From Trifolium pratense (Eukaryota; Streptophyta; Magnoliopsida; Fabales; Fabaceae), in NCBI RefSeq assembly GCF_020283565.1, contig NC_060065.1, positions 31,174,409 through 31,238,408 of the forward strand: a stretch of 64,000 nucleotides of DNA, written 5' to 3'. Below, one piece after another: positions 24,002 through 42,166 of the stretch (its first letter is position 1; each line of letters starts with the position of its first letter). The notes beneath the pieces were generated by a model. It made no database searches, had not been told where the DNA came from, and saw only the letters and a program-made list of their open reading frames with translations. The translations under genes and the position numbers were made by a program.

Positions 24002-27000
24002 TCATTTCACTGTATTCTTCATCCCTAAACCAGCCTTCAATTTGTAGAATGCATCAATCTTCAATGGTTTTGTCATTATATCAGCAAGCTGCTCCTGAGA
24101 TGGACAGTGCTTGAGCTCAATTGTGCCTTCCTTTGCAAGATTTCTCAAGAAGTGAAATCTAACATCAATATGTTTGCATCTACCATGCATAATTGGATTC
24201 TTGGACAACTTTATGGATGAACTATTATCACAGTAGACAACAGTTACCTCTCTTTGTTCAACCTTCAAATGATTCATGACATTTCTTAACCATAATCCTT
24301 GGCAAGCACATAGTGAAGCTGCAACATACTCAGCCTCAGTGGTGGACAAAGTTACAATGGGCTGCTTCTTTGAAGACCAAGAGACTGCACCAGTTCCAAT
24401 CATGAACACATATCCAGAAGTACTCTTCCTATCATCTAAATCTCCAGCATAATCAGAGTCAGACCATCCAACCAATTTGGCTTCATCTGAGTTATGACTG
24501 TACATTATTCCATCAGCAAGAGTACCCTTCAAATACCTCATTATTCTTTTAACAGCTGTAACATGAAGCTCAGTAGGTCTATCCATAAATCTAGCAACCA
24601 AGCACACAGAGAAAGCTAAGTCAGGCCTGGTAGCTAGCAGATACATCAAGCTACCCACCATCTGCTTGTATTCTCTAGCATCTGCAGCACTTTCATTTTC
24701 ATTTTTGACAAGCTTGGATCCAGGCACTATAGGACTGCAAACCTCATTACAATGTTCCATGCCAAACCTCTTCAATATCTCAACTGCATATTTGTGCTGA
24801 TTTATGAATATTCCTTCCTTAGATTGAATAACTTCCACTCCAAGAAAGTACTTCATCTTTCCTAAGTCAGTCATTGCAAACCTCTTTTTCATAGATTCTT
24901 TGAATGCTTGTATCATGTGCAAGTCATTTCCAGTGCATATCAAATCATCAACATATAAGCTAACAATCAGAATCTTACCAGTTCTATCATACTTCACAAA
25001 TAAAGTATGTTCATGAGGACATTTTTCAAACTTCTCATCATTGAAGTACCCTTCAATTTTGCTGTACCATGCTCTTGGAGCCTGTTTCAAACCATAGAGG
25101 GCCTTCTTCAATTTATACACACTATTCTTATTTCCCATCTGATATCCAAGAGGTTGCTCAACATAGATGTCTTCAGCTAAGTCACCATGTAAAAAAGCAC
25201 TTTTTACATCCAATTGAAACACATTCCAGCTCTCTTTTGCAGCAAGAGCAAGGATTGTTCTTATAGTATCCCATCTAGCTACAGGAGCAAAAACCTCATT
25301 GTAATCTATTCCATGCTTCTGAGTATATCCCTTAGCAACCAGTCTAGCTTTATGCTTCTCAATTTCACCCTTTTCATTGTACTTAGTCTTGAAAATCCAT
25401 TTGACTCCAATTGCATTGGATCCTGCAGGTAGGGTTGTCAATTCCCAAGTGTTATTACTTTTAATGGACTCCATCTCCTGATCCATTGCAGTTCTCCATA
25501 CACCTTGTTTCTCAGCTTCTGCATATGTCTTTGGATCTTCAGCTTGTGTATAAGTAGCCAAGTTGTGCAGATCATCATTATCTAACTCACTACCAGATAC
25601 ATAGTCATTGTGACTAACTGGTGGTCTTCTATTTCTTGGACCTAATGAAGTTGAGGCTTGCACATCAAGATCATCATCTTCAGAGTCATTTGGAGTTTGA
25701 ATAGGGTTTGAAGGGAGACTTGCATCTGAATCACTTCCACCATCTTCTACATTGTTGTCTAAATCATTGACTGATTCACTATTCTCTTCTTCAGGCTCAT
25801 CAACAAACTCACTATGTCTCTTGTCTTCTAATTTGTTCCAATCCCACCCTTTCTTTTCTTCAAAAATTACATCTCTGCTGACTAGAATTTTCTTTTTCTC
25901 TGGATCATACAGTTTGTAGGCCTTGGATTCATCACTTATTCCAAGATGTATGCATTTAACACTCTTGTTATCCAGCTTAATCCTCTGACTGTCTGGTACA
26001 TGAACAAATGCCAAGCACCCAAAAACCCTAAAGTGCTGCACATTAGGCTTCTTCCCACTCCAAGCTTCCTGAGGAGTCATGTTTTTAACAGATAGGGTAG
26101 GGCTTCTATTCATGACATAAGTAGCCCATTTCACAGCTTCAGGCCAAAACACTTTAGGTACTTTCTTACCAGCTAGCATGCTTCTAACCATATTCATCAA
26201 TGTTCTATTTTTTCTTTCAGAAACTCCATTTTGCTGTGGAGTGTAAGCAGCAGTTAATTGTCTTTTGATGCCTTGATTGCTACAAAAATCATTGAAAGCA
26301 GTGGAGACATATTCACCACCTCTATCAGTTCTCAGACATTGGATAGCACAACCTGATTCTTTTTCAACTAGCACCTTAAATGTTTTGAAAGTATCTAATG
26401 CACTAGACTTTTCTTTCAAAAAATAAATCCAAGTCTTCCTTGAGAAATCATCTGTGAAAGTAATGAAGTACCTGTTGCCTCCATTGCTTGTAGGGTTTAT
26501 GGGACCACATATGTCAGAGTGTACCAGCTCCAACCTCTCATTTGCCCTCCACACAGCTTGCTTAGGAATGACTTCTCTGTGTTGCTTGCCAGTCAAGCAA
26601 TCTTCACACTTGTACTCAATTTCTTTCAATACTGGTAATCCATCTACCATATTCTTTTTAGCTAGCACATTTAGGCCTTTAACACTCAAATGTGCATATC
26701 TATCATGCCATAACTGTGACCAATCCTCTTTTGAAACTGTTAAGCATTTGGGTGAGATAACTGTAGCAGTCAAAGTGTACATCCTGTTACCTGACATCTG
26801 TGAGGTGAACAGCAAACCCTTGTCATCATGAAAGATCTTACAGGTATCATTCTTGAAGATGATGGTGACATTCTTCTGTTGAATTTGACCAATGCTTAGA
26901 AGGTTGGTCTTTAGGCCTGGAATATAGTACACTTCAGTTATAACATGTACCCTACCATTGATTCTTAGCTTGATATTTCCCTTGCCTACAACATTCATCT

Positions 27001-27970
27001 TTGAATCATCTCCAAGTTTCACAGTGTCCCTATAATTTTCATCAAATTCATAGAGCCAATTCTTGTTGCCAACCATATGGTTGCTACAACCTGAATCAAG
27101 ATACCATCTTTCAGTCTCAAATTCCTCACAATCTTTGCCTGTCATAAGAAGGAACTCTTCTTCATAGTCTGCTTCAGCATATTTTGCTTCCTCCCAAGTA
27201 GGACATTCATTCTTGTAGTGGCCTAACTGATGACATTTGTAACATTCAACAGTTTCTTTGCTTATTCTTCCTCTGCCACGCCCTCTTGATGAACCATTCC
27301 TTCCTCTCCCTCTCCCTGCACCAGAGACTGTGAGAGCTTGTTCATCGTGGTTCACCACTTTCTTGCTTTTCATCTTTTGCTCATGCACTATCAGGCTGGA
27401 TTGAAGTGCATCTAGAGACATTGTAGTCACATCATTGGACTCTTCTATTGAACAAGTGACATAGTTGAATTTCTCTGGCATAGACCTCAAGATTTTATCA
27501 ACAATGGTTGCTTGCTCCATTCTTTCACCTTGAGAAGTCATCTTGTTCGCAATTGCCATGATTCTTGCAAAATACTCAGTCACAGTTTCACTTTCACCCA
27601 TCTCAATTACCTCAAATTCTCTGCGAGAAACTTGAAGCTGAGCTCTCTTCACCTTTGTTGATCCCTTATACTTCAATCTCATTGACTCCCAAATATCCTT
27701 TGCAGTATCTTTGGCAAGAATTGTTTCTAAAATGGCACGATCAATAGATTGAAACAGGTAATTCTTTACCTTCATATCAGTAATCTTGCTTGCAGCTGCA
27801 GCTTTGACTTGCTCTTCTGTTGCATTTGCAGGCGCAATTGTAATTCCATTCTCTATCAATGACCAATACTCCTTTGATCTCAGCAGGTTTTCCATCAACA
27901 TTGCCCAGTGATCGTAAAATCCATCAAACCTAGGGATTGAAGGTTTCAGAAAATCTGAATTCTCTGTCAT
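24002..27970 (-). CDS. Copia gag-pol polyprotein, 1322 residues, intact
   Basis: Domain order is Gag (UBN2-like, about residues 15-205), an RGRGR-rich linker, a zinc knuckle C243-x2-C246-x4-H251-x4-C256, aspartic protease (LDSG, Asp292), an integrase zinc region (H..H and CEDC, 420-460), and an integrase core with Asp486, Asp549 and Glu585 (DD35E). Reverse transcriptase follows (about 855-1100; LDVKSAF at 920 and YVDD at 1006-1009), then RNase H (DSDYAGD near 1171, TEAEY near 1211, CDN near 1247). Integrase before RT is the copia order. The full length and lack of stops fit a functional polyprotein that is self-cleaved in virus-like particles. The copia lineage is not assigned. The start ATG at 27970 lies about 200 bp inside the 5' LTR. 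Confidence 0.97.
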   Translation of the reverse strand: MTENSDFLKPSIPRFDGFYDHWAMLMENLLRSKEYWSLIENGITIAPANATEEQVKAAAASKITDMKVKNYLFQSIDRAILETILAKDTAKDIWESMRLKYKGSTKVKRAQLQVSRREFEVIEMGESETVTEYFARIMAIANKMTSQGERMEQATIVDKILRSMPEKFNYVTCSIEESNDVTTMSLDALQSSLIVHEQKMKSKKVVNHDEQALTVSGAGRGRGRNGSSRGRGRGRISKETVECYKCHQLGHYKNECPTWEEAKYAEADYEEEFLLMTGKDCEEFETERWYLDSGCSNHMVGNKNWLYEFDENYRDTVKLGDDSKMNVVGKGNIKLRINGRVHVITEVYYIPGLKTNLLSIGQIQQKNVTIIFKNDTCKIFHDDKGLLFTSQMSGNRMYTLTATVISPKCLTVSKEDWSQLWHDRYAHLSVKGLNVLAKKNMVDGLPVLKEIEYKCEDCLTGKQHREVIPKQAVWRANERLELVHSDICGPINPTSNGGNRYFITFTDDFSRKTWIYFLKEKSSALDTFKTFKVLVEKESGCAIQCLRTDRGGEYVSTAFNDFCSNQGIKRQLTAAYTPQQNGVSERKNRTLMNMVRSMLAGKKVPKVFWPEAVKWATYVMNRSPTLSVKNMTPQEAWSGKKPNVQHFRVFGCLAFVHVPDSQRIKLDNKSVKCIHLGISDESKAYKLYDPEKKKILVSRDVIFEEKKGWDWNKLEDKRHSEFVDEPEEENSESVNDLDNNVEDGGSDSDASLPSNPIQTPNDSEDDDLDVQASTSLGPRNRRPPVSHNDYVSGSELDNDDLHNLATYTQAEDPKTYAEAEKQGVWRTAMDQEMESIKSNNTWELTTLPAGSNAIGVKWIFKTKYNEKGEIEKHKARLVAKGYTQKHGIDYNEVFAPVARWDTIRTILALAAKESWNVFQLDVKSAFLHGDLAEDIYVEQPLGYQMGNKNSVYKLKKALYGLKQAPRAWYSKIEGYFNDEKFEKCPHEHTLFVKYDRTGKILIVSLYVDDLICTGNDLHMIQAFKESMKKRFAMTDLGKMKYFLGVEVIQSKEGIFINQHKYAVEILKRFGMEHCNEVCSPIVPGSKLVKNENESAADAREYKQMVGSLMYLLATRPDLAFSVCLVARFMDRPTELHVTAVKRIMRYLKGTLADGIMYSHNSDEAKLVGWSDSDYAGDLDDRKSTSGYVFMIGTGAVSWSSKKQPIVTLSTTEAEYVAASLCACQGLWLRNVMNHLKVEQREVTVVYCDNSSSIKLSKNPIMHGRCKHIDVRFHFLRNLAKEGTIELKHCPSQEQLADIMTKPLKIDAFYKLKAGLGMKNTVK

Positions 27971-28156
27971 GCTTGATGCGCAAGAAAGATAAAGAACTGA
28001 TGAATTTGCAGAAAGATGCAGATTGAGTCTGCAAGATCTTTGAAAAACTGAAGAAGAAAGAAGTTTGTTGAAGAAGAAACACTTTGAAAACGGTTGTAAC
28101 TAACTTTTTGATGGTGGTTTTGCAAAACCACCACTAGGTCCTTGGATCTTTGGTGA

Positions 28157-28164
28157 TGATACCA
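28157..28164 (-). promoter_or_regulatory. Primer-binding site of the copia element
   Basis: TGGTATCA on the minus strand, two bases after the 5' LTR, matches the 3' end of initiator methionine tRNA used by most plant copia elements to prime minus-strand DNA. Confidence 0.85.
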
Positions 28165-28166
28165 CT

Positions 28167-28317
28167 TGTTATGATTAAGTGATCTTTCTCATTGATCACT
28201 AATGATCACCACACATACTTTATATAGGCAATGTGCCATATACAAGCATTGGGCTTAAAGTACAAACACTTGATATTGGGCTTGCATAATTCTAGGCCCA
28301 ATATACAATATCCAACA
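28167..28317 (-). repeat. 5' LTR of the copia element
   Basis: 151 bp. It reads as identical to the LTR at 23612-23762. Transcription of the element should start within it. Confidence 0.95.
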
Positions 28318-30035
28318 CTATTAAGTTAACATATATTTTTATTATTATGAAATAATTTAAATAGAAATTTTTTAAGTGATAAAGTTAACAAAAATCTAAA
28401 CTTAAAAATTAAATGTTAAACTCTTTTTATTTTTTATTTTATACTATTACCGTAAATTAGTAAAATCCTACACACGCAATCAAACATTATTTAGATGCAT
28501 CCTTTCGACCAATTAGAACAACTATTATTAGTCATTGAGAGAAAATTAAAGAGGATCCTAATCCATTTTTTGGCAGTATTCTCCATTTCCATTTTTCAAT
28601 AGAGATAAATTTAACAGTTCAAGATCTTTGACTTCTATTTCCAAATCCTCTATCTCTCTTTGTGCTGCGAAAATTGAACTTTTCTAATAATTGTTCTGTA
28701 TTTTTATTTCTCAACTGGTATTCTAAGTATTGAAGAAAATAAAATAAAATGGTATTCTAAGAATATCCGTTATAATTTTATATTATATATTTTTTTTGAC
28801 AGAATTTTTTATATTATATATAATAAATACCAGATCGTGCTTAGTGAAAAATTATTCGATTCAGAAGGTATATTATTATACGTATACGTAGTACTACACT
28901 ATATGGACCCAATAGAAGCAAAGTCTCTTCATGAAATAAAATTAATAATATCGGAAGCCAAGTCTACTTATTCAGATAATTTTTTCTTCAATCCATACAT
29001 TAATACTAAATCAACACATATTGCATCTTATTTTTTCTTCAATTTGGCCAGTTGACTATAAACAATCAAAGTATATAACTTTTCTTTGTTTCTATTTTGT
29101 GAAATTTTTTTTGGTTTTTTTTAATCAAATAAATTTAATGCATTTCATTAATCAGTAAATGTTTAATATATAGGAGAATAATCTTAAATATAGAAACTAT
29201 GAATTAACCGTCTTAGCAAGAGTATCAAACAACCATATTTCGCTTATCTCCGAACAAACATAACCTCAAAGTTTACACAAGATATAACATGATTTGAATA
29301 ATGTCAACAACAATTAAGTTAAACTTCGAATTGCCACCATACATTGTACGAATAGCTTCAACCAACATTTGAATAACTTTCAAATTGAACCAGATCAAAC
29401 CCTTTATGACTAACTTCCTTCATGAAGTAAACGCCCAATGTTGTCACACCCGCTTTGACAAAAATGTTGCATCAACATTACATTTTAAAGTGAGATGTTT
29501 GTGATGAAGATGGTTTATTTTCAACATTACAGGTATGTATTTATTTTAACTTAGCTGACGAGAATATGGTTTATTTTGTTTTAAAGTGAGATGTTTGTGA
29601 TGAAAAGAAGATAGAATGCTAACTAAGAATGATGAATTTTAAAAAAAATAAGGAAAATAGTTCTTTTGATCTTTTTCTTGTTCTTGAAAGTACAAGATAA
29701 TTGATCGCTTCAAAAGTATTTTTATTACTTGATAACAAGTTAAAACAAAAACAACTTTTATGAAATTGAAATACAAAATATTTTTACAAAGAAAACGAGA
29801 TGTGGAATTTAATGTAGGTGTTTTAGTGGTTTATGTGCATACAAGTCTTTCATTAAAATAACATGTGCTTACATAGCTTTAATGTTGGAATAATTAATTA
29901 ATCAATTATGGATCCATCACTCCCAAAACAGAGTTTGCAACTCATACATAGTGTTGGAAAAATTGATAACATATATAATATTGTTGGAGACTATAACCTC
30001 TTTCTTCTATTATACTCAACTCTTAGCTGATATTT
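28318..30035. other. No gene recognised
   Basis: AT-rich sequence with short unrelated frames. One micro-insertion (28790-28806) is annotated separately. A possible RNase H relic around 29280-29510 is too weak to call. Confidence 0.5.
28776..28820 (-). mobile_element. 17-bp micro-insertion with 14-bp target duplication
   Basis: TTTTATATTATATA is repeated exactly at 28776-28789 and 28807-28820. The insert on the minus strand reads AATTCTGTCAAAAAAAA, the same GTC-plus-A tail as other small insertions here. The AT-rich repeat lowers its weight. Confidence 0.5.
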
Positions 30036-30170
30036 TTCTTTTTTATCAAATAGTTTAGTGGCTAAAATTTCATTTTTATTAAGATGAATAAATGATAGTA
30101 TCAGAGTTCGAACTTTGGTCTCTACATATTATATGCAATATTATACCAACTGAGCTAAGTTTACGGATTA
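30036..30170 (-). repeat. tRNA-derived SINE with 9-bp target duplication
   Basis: On the minus strand, the A box TTAGCTCAGTTGGTA and B box AAGTTCGAACTC are followed by ATTTTAGCCACTAAACTATT, TGATAAAAAAG and A-rich sequence. CTGATATTT flanks it exactly at 30027-30035 and 30171-30179. It is the best-preserved member of the SINE family seen in the window. Confidence 0.8.
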
Positions 30171-30212
30171 CTGATATTTATTATTCTATCATATAATATG
30201 ACTAAGAATACT

Positions 30213-30214
<2 letters not shown>

Positions 30215-30294
<80 letters not shown>
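30215..30294. repeat. (TA)n microsatellite, ~80 bp
   Basis: Uninterrupted TA dinucleotides. Confidence 0.95.
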
Positions 30295-30297
<3 letters not shown>

Positions 30298-30433
30298 ACA
30301 AATTGAAATTTAAAAGCAATAATAATCATGATTATATAGTTTGTCCATATCACATATATATCAAGTCACAACAAAACCAAAAGACTCTGAATATATCTTA
30401 TATCTTATATAGTAATAGTAATAATATATAGAG

Positions 30434-30738
30434 GGCTTAATTAATAAAATGGTCCCTTAAAGACATTTTTGGTTTCAGATTGGTCCCTTAAAGAAAAAAA
30501 GGTCCAAATAGGTCCCTTAAAGAAAAAAAAGTCTGAATAGGTCCTTTAAAGACACCTCCGTTAATCAGTTTGGTCCCTAAAAAGAGGTCTAAATAGGACC
30601 AAACTGATTAACGGATATGTCTTTAAGGGACCTATTCGAACATTTTTTTCTTTAAGGGACCTATTTAGACCTTTTTTTCTTTAAGGGACCAATATGAAAC
30701 CAAAAATATCTTTAAGGGACCATTTTATTAATTAAGCC
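30434..30738. mobile_element. 305-bp foldback MITE (Mutator type), copy 1
   Basis: It is almost entirely one inverted repeat. It starts GGCTTAATTAATAAAATGGT and ends with its mirror, with repeated TCCCTTAAAGA blocks and a loop of only ~20 bases. The exact 9-bp target duplication TATATAGAG lies at 30425-30433 and 30739-30747. It sits about 90 bp beyond the stop codon of peroxidase B, so it may fall in that gene's 3' UTR. Confidence 0.92.
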
Positions 30739-30831
30739 TATATAGAGCTATATTTAGAATACATAGGTTAATTATAATGATCCACCACATGCACATTGCA
30801 ATAACATTTTCCACCTTATGTTGACTTGTAT

Positions 30832-37808
<6,977 letters not shown>

Positions 37809-38010
37809 TTAGTTTGAGTCAAACGATGACCAATGCAATGTCCTTTCTTTTTTTGTGTGGTTTGTACGTTGGTGGTTGATATTATTTAAAGAATTAAAGA
37901 ACGTGGAATTTTCTTTTCATATCTTAGTAGTTTTGCTTTAATAAAAGGAGTAGTAGGTTTTAAAAAAAGGAGTATTTGTAATTAAAGAAAAAGTACAATG
38001 TTAGTGCTAT

Positions 38011-38212
38011 TATAAGTAAGGGTCATGCTAAACAGTGCCCCCGGGGTACTTGTTAAGTATACCTAAAAAGGAAATAAAAAATAAAATTTATATTGAAAAG
38101 ACAACTTTTTGTATTTTTGAGGCATTGAATGTACGCATTTCGAGACAAAATTTCTATTTTAACATGCTTAACCAGTGCCCCGGGGCACTGTTTAGCATTT
38201 TCCTATAAGTAA
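38011..38212. mobile_element. 184-bp Mutator-type MITE with GTGCCCC termini
   Basis: The element 38020-38203 begins GGGTCATGCTAAACAGTGCC and ends with the inverted GGCACTGTTTAGCATTTTCC. TATAAGTAA is exact on both sides (38011-38019, 38204-38212), a 9-bp target duplication. Related copies are at 38794-38977 and 63919 to the window end. Confidence 0.87.
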
Positions 38213-38793
38213 TAACAGTGTTAAAGAATAGTTCAAGAGTTTAAGTCTAGTGGTAAAAGGACACGTTTTAAATCCGAGGAATTTTGGGTTTAAATTTTGC
38301 TAGTATTCTTAAAGGAAGATATATATAAATGTAATTACCTTTGTAAGCCAAAAATATTTTTAAAATAAAAAATAAAAAAATTGTCTTGAATTTGTGTAGT
38401 CAATATTATTAAAATATAAAAAATGTTTTTTACAATGCAAAACATGTTACTCCTTAACTAGTGTTATGAGGATACTAGTTAACACTAGTTAACATAACCT
38501 TTAAATAATATACCAACAATAAATTAATTCAAAGCACGACGGAGCCAGTCATGGCTTAGGGACGGCCATGACCCTTTGTATTTATTTATCAATTCTGCAA
38601 TGTTTTCTAGTGCTAAAGAAGTTTGCTTGCTGTGGTATAGAAGCTTCCATTTAGCTTTTAAAATTTTTAATTAACAAAAAAAATAAATATTTGTAAAATG
38701 TCATATTCAAACCGTAATTTTATAAGTAAAATTAAATAAAAAACTACTCTACTATTTGTGATTAATGATATTTTATGATGAAATAAATATAAT

Positions 38794-38977
38794 GGGTTTA
38801 CTAACGAATGTCTACGGGACACTCTTTAAGCATTTTATTTAAAGAAATTATTTATTTAAGAAGTAAAATATTTCAATTTCCAATATATTGACTTCACACA
38901 TTTTCATAAAAAAATCGCAAAAACTTAAGATACTTAAAGAGTACTGTATCTCGGGGCACTTGTTCGCATTTTTTTAT
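38794..38977. mobile_element. Diverged copy of the GTGCCCC MITE family
   Basis: The left end GGGTTTACTAACGAATGTCT and the right end ..GGGGCACTTGTTCGCATTTT match the family ends with mutations. The size is similar (~184 bp). The target duplication is no longer clear. Confidence 0.6.
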
Positions 38978-39454
38978 TTTAAAAAAAGTTATATAACACC
39001 CAAATGAAATTAATGATTGCAGAGGGAAGACACACCTGGATACTAATAATATCTTTGAGGGGTAATTGATAGACTTCAATTTTTCAAAGACTAACAAGCT
39101 GAAAAGTTAAAGTTTCTTGCTGTAAAAGTAAAAGTTAGGCAGGGTGTTTAGTACTTTTCAATTGAAAATTGAATTAGTCATATTTGGCGCACTTGAACCT
39201 CATTATACCAACTTCATATATACAAAAGCTTACATATATTTTATAATTCAAATGTGTTTGGTTAATGTTAATTACTTATGTAATTAAGCCAAATGAAATA
39301 TATATATGCAAGTTGCAAGAGAGTGACTCGTATACATGGTTTTTTAGATTATGTTTAGATGGAAAGTATAGAAGGGAAAAGAAGTGGATATTCTTTCCCA
39401 ACATTTGGTCGCTTACATGTATTTTTATTTTGGTCTTCGATTTTCGATTAGACT

Positions 39455-39754
39455 TAATTGCAGTTTTGGTCCTCTATTTTCACCATTTTACATATTTGGT
39501 CTCCCTATTTTAAAATTTTACAGTTTTGGTCTCTTTATAACATATTTTGTCTGAAATATGGTGATACAATGCATTTTAAATTAACTTTATGAAAGATTTT
39601 TCTTACAATTTCATCGATGATGATATTTTCCTATCATCAGATCATATGTCACTTCGTTTAAAACATATCAGATCATCAATTTATAGTAAAAATTATGATA
39701 TAAAAACCAAAATTATCATATTTTATAAAAATAAGAGGACCAAAACTGCAAGCC
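39455..39754. mobile_element. MITE-like element with TTGCAGTTTTGGTCCTC termini
   Basis: The left arm TTGCAGTTTTGGTCCTCTAT is mirrored by the right arm GAGGACCAAAACTGCAA. Internal TTTTGGTCT repeats occur. The interior is non-coding and the superfamily unassigned. Confidence 0.5.
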
Positions 39755-40014
39755 AACTCGAATAAGCGAGTCTATCACTTTTTGATTCGTAGCAAAAGGA
39801 GGTGGTCCAGAAGAAATTGATCCCTTTGAACGTATTTTTGCTTGGAAATTATTTATCGCATGTTACCTAAAAAGGATAATTAATTTGGTTCAACGTGACA
39901 TGGTCCATCTATCTAGGTTCTTACCGTGCTTAGTGTTGGGGTTATGAAAAGGATAATTAATTTGGTTCCCAACACTTAGGTGGTTATGAAAAGGATGAAA
40001 CATCTAATTAATTA

Positions 40015-40135
40015 CTCCCTCCGTCCCAAAATATAAGGGAAAATTGGTCAACCAAAGTTGATGTATCTAGTCCAAATTTTTAACCAAATACATCAACTTT
40101 CTTTGACCAATTTTCCCTTATATTTTGGGACAGAG
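40015..40135. mobile_element. Short Stowaway MITE (~121 bp)
   Basis: The terminal repeat CTCCCTCCGTCCCAAAATAT, with AAGGGAAAATTGGTCAA after it, is mirrored at the right end. TA flanks both sides (40013-40014, 40136-40137). The arms nearly meet, so it folds into one hairpin. Confidence 0.85.
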
Positions 40136-40576
40136 TAGTATTTATTTGTTGACTGTAATTTTTTATTTTTTTTATAGTAATTTTTGGAGAGAGAAATACC
40201 GGCCTAGTAAGAGGCCTAAAGTAAATTATATTGATAGGCCTTATGTTATTAAGGAAAATTTTGAAAATAAAAATAAAAATTGATAGGCCTTATAAAATAA
40301 AAAATTATATATAACATTATAAAAATAAATAAAAAACTGAATATTGTTAAGGTTAAGAGTTGGACTTGTGTTTAGGATGATTTGTAGCATTTAACTTTAT
40401 CAATTCAACTAAAAAAATATTTAAAATTTAATTGTCGTATTATATATTTATAATCCCATGAAATTTTTTCGAAACCTTGTTTAGTTCAAAATTTTGAGGC
40501 CTAAAACCCTTGCTTTGCTTGCTTGATCCTTGGACCGGCGTGATCATACAAGATTGTAGAACATTACTCCATTTTT

Positions 40577-40605
40577 ATAATAATAATAATAATAATAATA
40601 ATAAT
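40577..40605. repeat. (TAA)n microsatellite
   Basis: About nine TAA units. Confidence 0.9.
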
Positions 40606-40638
40606 TTAGTTGTATTTGTTAGAAGTCCAGCGAACAAG

Positions 40639-40684
40639 TTCTTAAAACAATTTTTTTTTTTTTTGGTTACATTTCTTAAAACAA
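40639..40684 (-). mobile_element. 22-bp micro-insertion with 12-bp target duplication
   Basis: TTCTTAAAACAA is exact at 40639-40650 and 40673-40684. On the minus strand the insert is ATGTAACC followed by 14 A. The same AACC-plus-A end recurs at 46572-46592. Confidence 0.65.
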
Positions 40685-40809
40685 CTTTATCACATGCTTG
40701 ACAATACTTTTAATGTTTTTTCTACTTACACTGTCATTTTTATAAATGTCATAAGTTTGTTTGTGTAAAACAAAACATTATATTCAAATACCACTCTCGT
40801 CTATATTCA

Positions 40810-40856
40810 ATACACATGTAACATTTTGTCAAAATAAAAAAATACACATGTAACAT
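40810..40856 (+). mobile_element. 17-bp micro-insertion with 15-bp target duplication
   Basis: ATACACATGTAACAT is exact at 40810-40824 and 40842-40856. The insert is TTTGTCAAAATAAAAAA. Confidence 0.65.
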
Positions 40857-41011
40857 GTCAATAAATGATCACTACTACTAGAAAAATGGCAGCTTTGAAA
40901 AGAATTTTTAGACGGAATTCAAATAGTTTTCACACAAATTTTGAATGGAAAATTGTTTTCACACAGATTTCGGACAGAATGTGTCCCGTGTGAAAAATGC
41001 TCGTAATTAAG

Positions 41012-41375
41012 GCTAATGCTATGGTGGACCACCTTTATAAGTGGTTCACCATGGATAAGTGATCTACCGAATATGAATTTTAAAAAATTAACTATTGAAT
41101 TGAAAATTTATATCGTATAAATCATCCATAAATTTTTTAAATTTTATTTTTTTGAAAATCATTTGATGTGTTATTGAGACCATCAAGATTTACGTTATTT
41201 AATAAACCGTTAATCTTGATGTGTCTCAATAACATATAAAATGATTTTCAATTTTTCTAAATTTTTCTATGGATGATCTATATGATCTAAAATTTCAATT
41301 CAACGGTGAATTTTGTAAAATTCGTATTCATTATAATATTATTCGTGACTGTTCCACCAAGGTCCATATTAGAAT
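41012..41375. mobile_element. Palindromic MITE related to the element at 63301
   Basis: The ends GCTAATGCTATGGTGGACC and GGTCCATATTAGAAT form degenerate inverted repeats. The centre is a long palindrome: AAAATCATTTGATGTGTTAT, a CATCAAGATT stretch, and their complements. The same core is found in the better-preserved palindrome at 63301-63690. Confidence 0.65.
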
Positions 41376-42022
41376 TTAATTAACTGTAATTAAACATACC
41401 CCTCAAGTATTTGAAATTATATACTTTCGTGTTGTGAGGTGAAGTGGGACATATGCAACCACAGACACTTTTATTTTGTGACTCACGTACAAGTTCTGCA
41501 TTATTCAAAACTTTTATAAAGCAATTAAAATAATTAAAATAATAATGTTCTTTGTCCCAAAATAAATAATTAATATTCTACAGATTAAAAAAAATATTGT
41601 ACCTGCCTTAAAAAAATTGTACCACAAAGCATTAAATTATTTGTTGCTTTCAAATTTCAATGCAATTAATTATTGTTTCGTCAATTAATTAATGTTGAGG
41701 ATGTTATAAAAAATGATAAATAATTCTATAAAAAATTAAATAATAAAACTTATTGGTTGGATTGATATATGTAAAAACTTAAAACAAAATAAAAATTTGG
41801 AGAAAATACCATTAAAGAAATAAAATTTTGTAAAACAAGTCATAAATATATTTTTTTAATAGGAATTTTGCCAACATTTACCCTTAAGACCTTTATTAGT
41901 ATATTAATTTTATTTCTTAAAAAGTTAATAGTTGATTTTTTTTCTTCAAAATATAAGTACTATATGTGAAATCTACACACACTCTAAAAAAAAAAAGTTA
42001 GTATGATAAGAAGTAAAGTGAT

Positions 42023-42072
42023 AAGGAAGTTAGGGGCTCGATTTCGCAAAAAAAAAAAAAAAAGGAAGTTAG
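42023..42072 (+). mobile_element. 28-bp micro-insertion with 11-bp target duplication
   Basis: AAGGAAGTTAG is exact at 42023-42033 and 42062-42072. The insert is GGGCTCGATTTCGC followed by 14 A. Confidence 0.65.
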
Positions 42073-42166
42073 TATAATCCCCCACTTTTTTTATAATGTA
42101 AAATTTAAGGTGTGAGGATGGTGCTCCAGTTCAAGGCAGAATTTAAAATCTGTCTTTTTTTTTTAA

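Larger units (their letters stand above)
23612..28317 (-). mobile_element. Intact Ty1/copia LTR retrotransposon, 4706 bp
   Basis: The 151-bp LTRs at 23612-23762 and 28167-28317 read as identical and run from TGTTATGATT to ..ATCCAACA. A 5-bp target duplication CTATT flanks the element (23607-23611, 28318-28322). On the minus strand, a primer-binding site complementary to initiator Met-tRNA (TGGTATCA) follows the 5' LTR by two bases. A purine tract (AGGGGAGGA) abuts the 3' LTR. A single uninterrupted gag-pol frame fills the interior. LTR identity and an open frame imply a very recent insertion, possibly still mobile. It lies between peroxidases A and B. Confidence 0.97.

Noticed and set aside
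24002..27970. Plus-strand frames inside the copia element (e.g. 26454-26831)
   Set aside because: They are antisense shadows of the gag-pol coding sequence.
29280..29510. Minus-strand LKCNVDATF, like a LINE RNase H start
   Set aside because: Only about nine residues match and the following blocks of the domain are not visible, so the similarity may be chance.
30143..30157. Pol III A/B boxes as a tRNA gene
   Set aside because: No cloverleaf can be formed; the boxes belong to a SINE with an A-rich tail and target duplication.
40871..41000. Possible second CACTA terminus (CACTACTACTAGAAAAATGG)
   Set aside because: The end resembles plant CACTA termini and has repeated TTTTCACAC motifs, but I found no matching inverted right end or 3-bp duplication.
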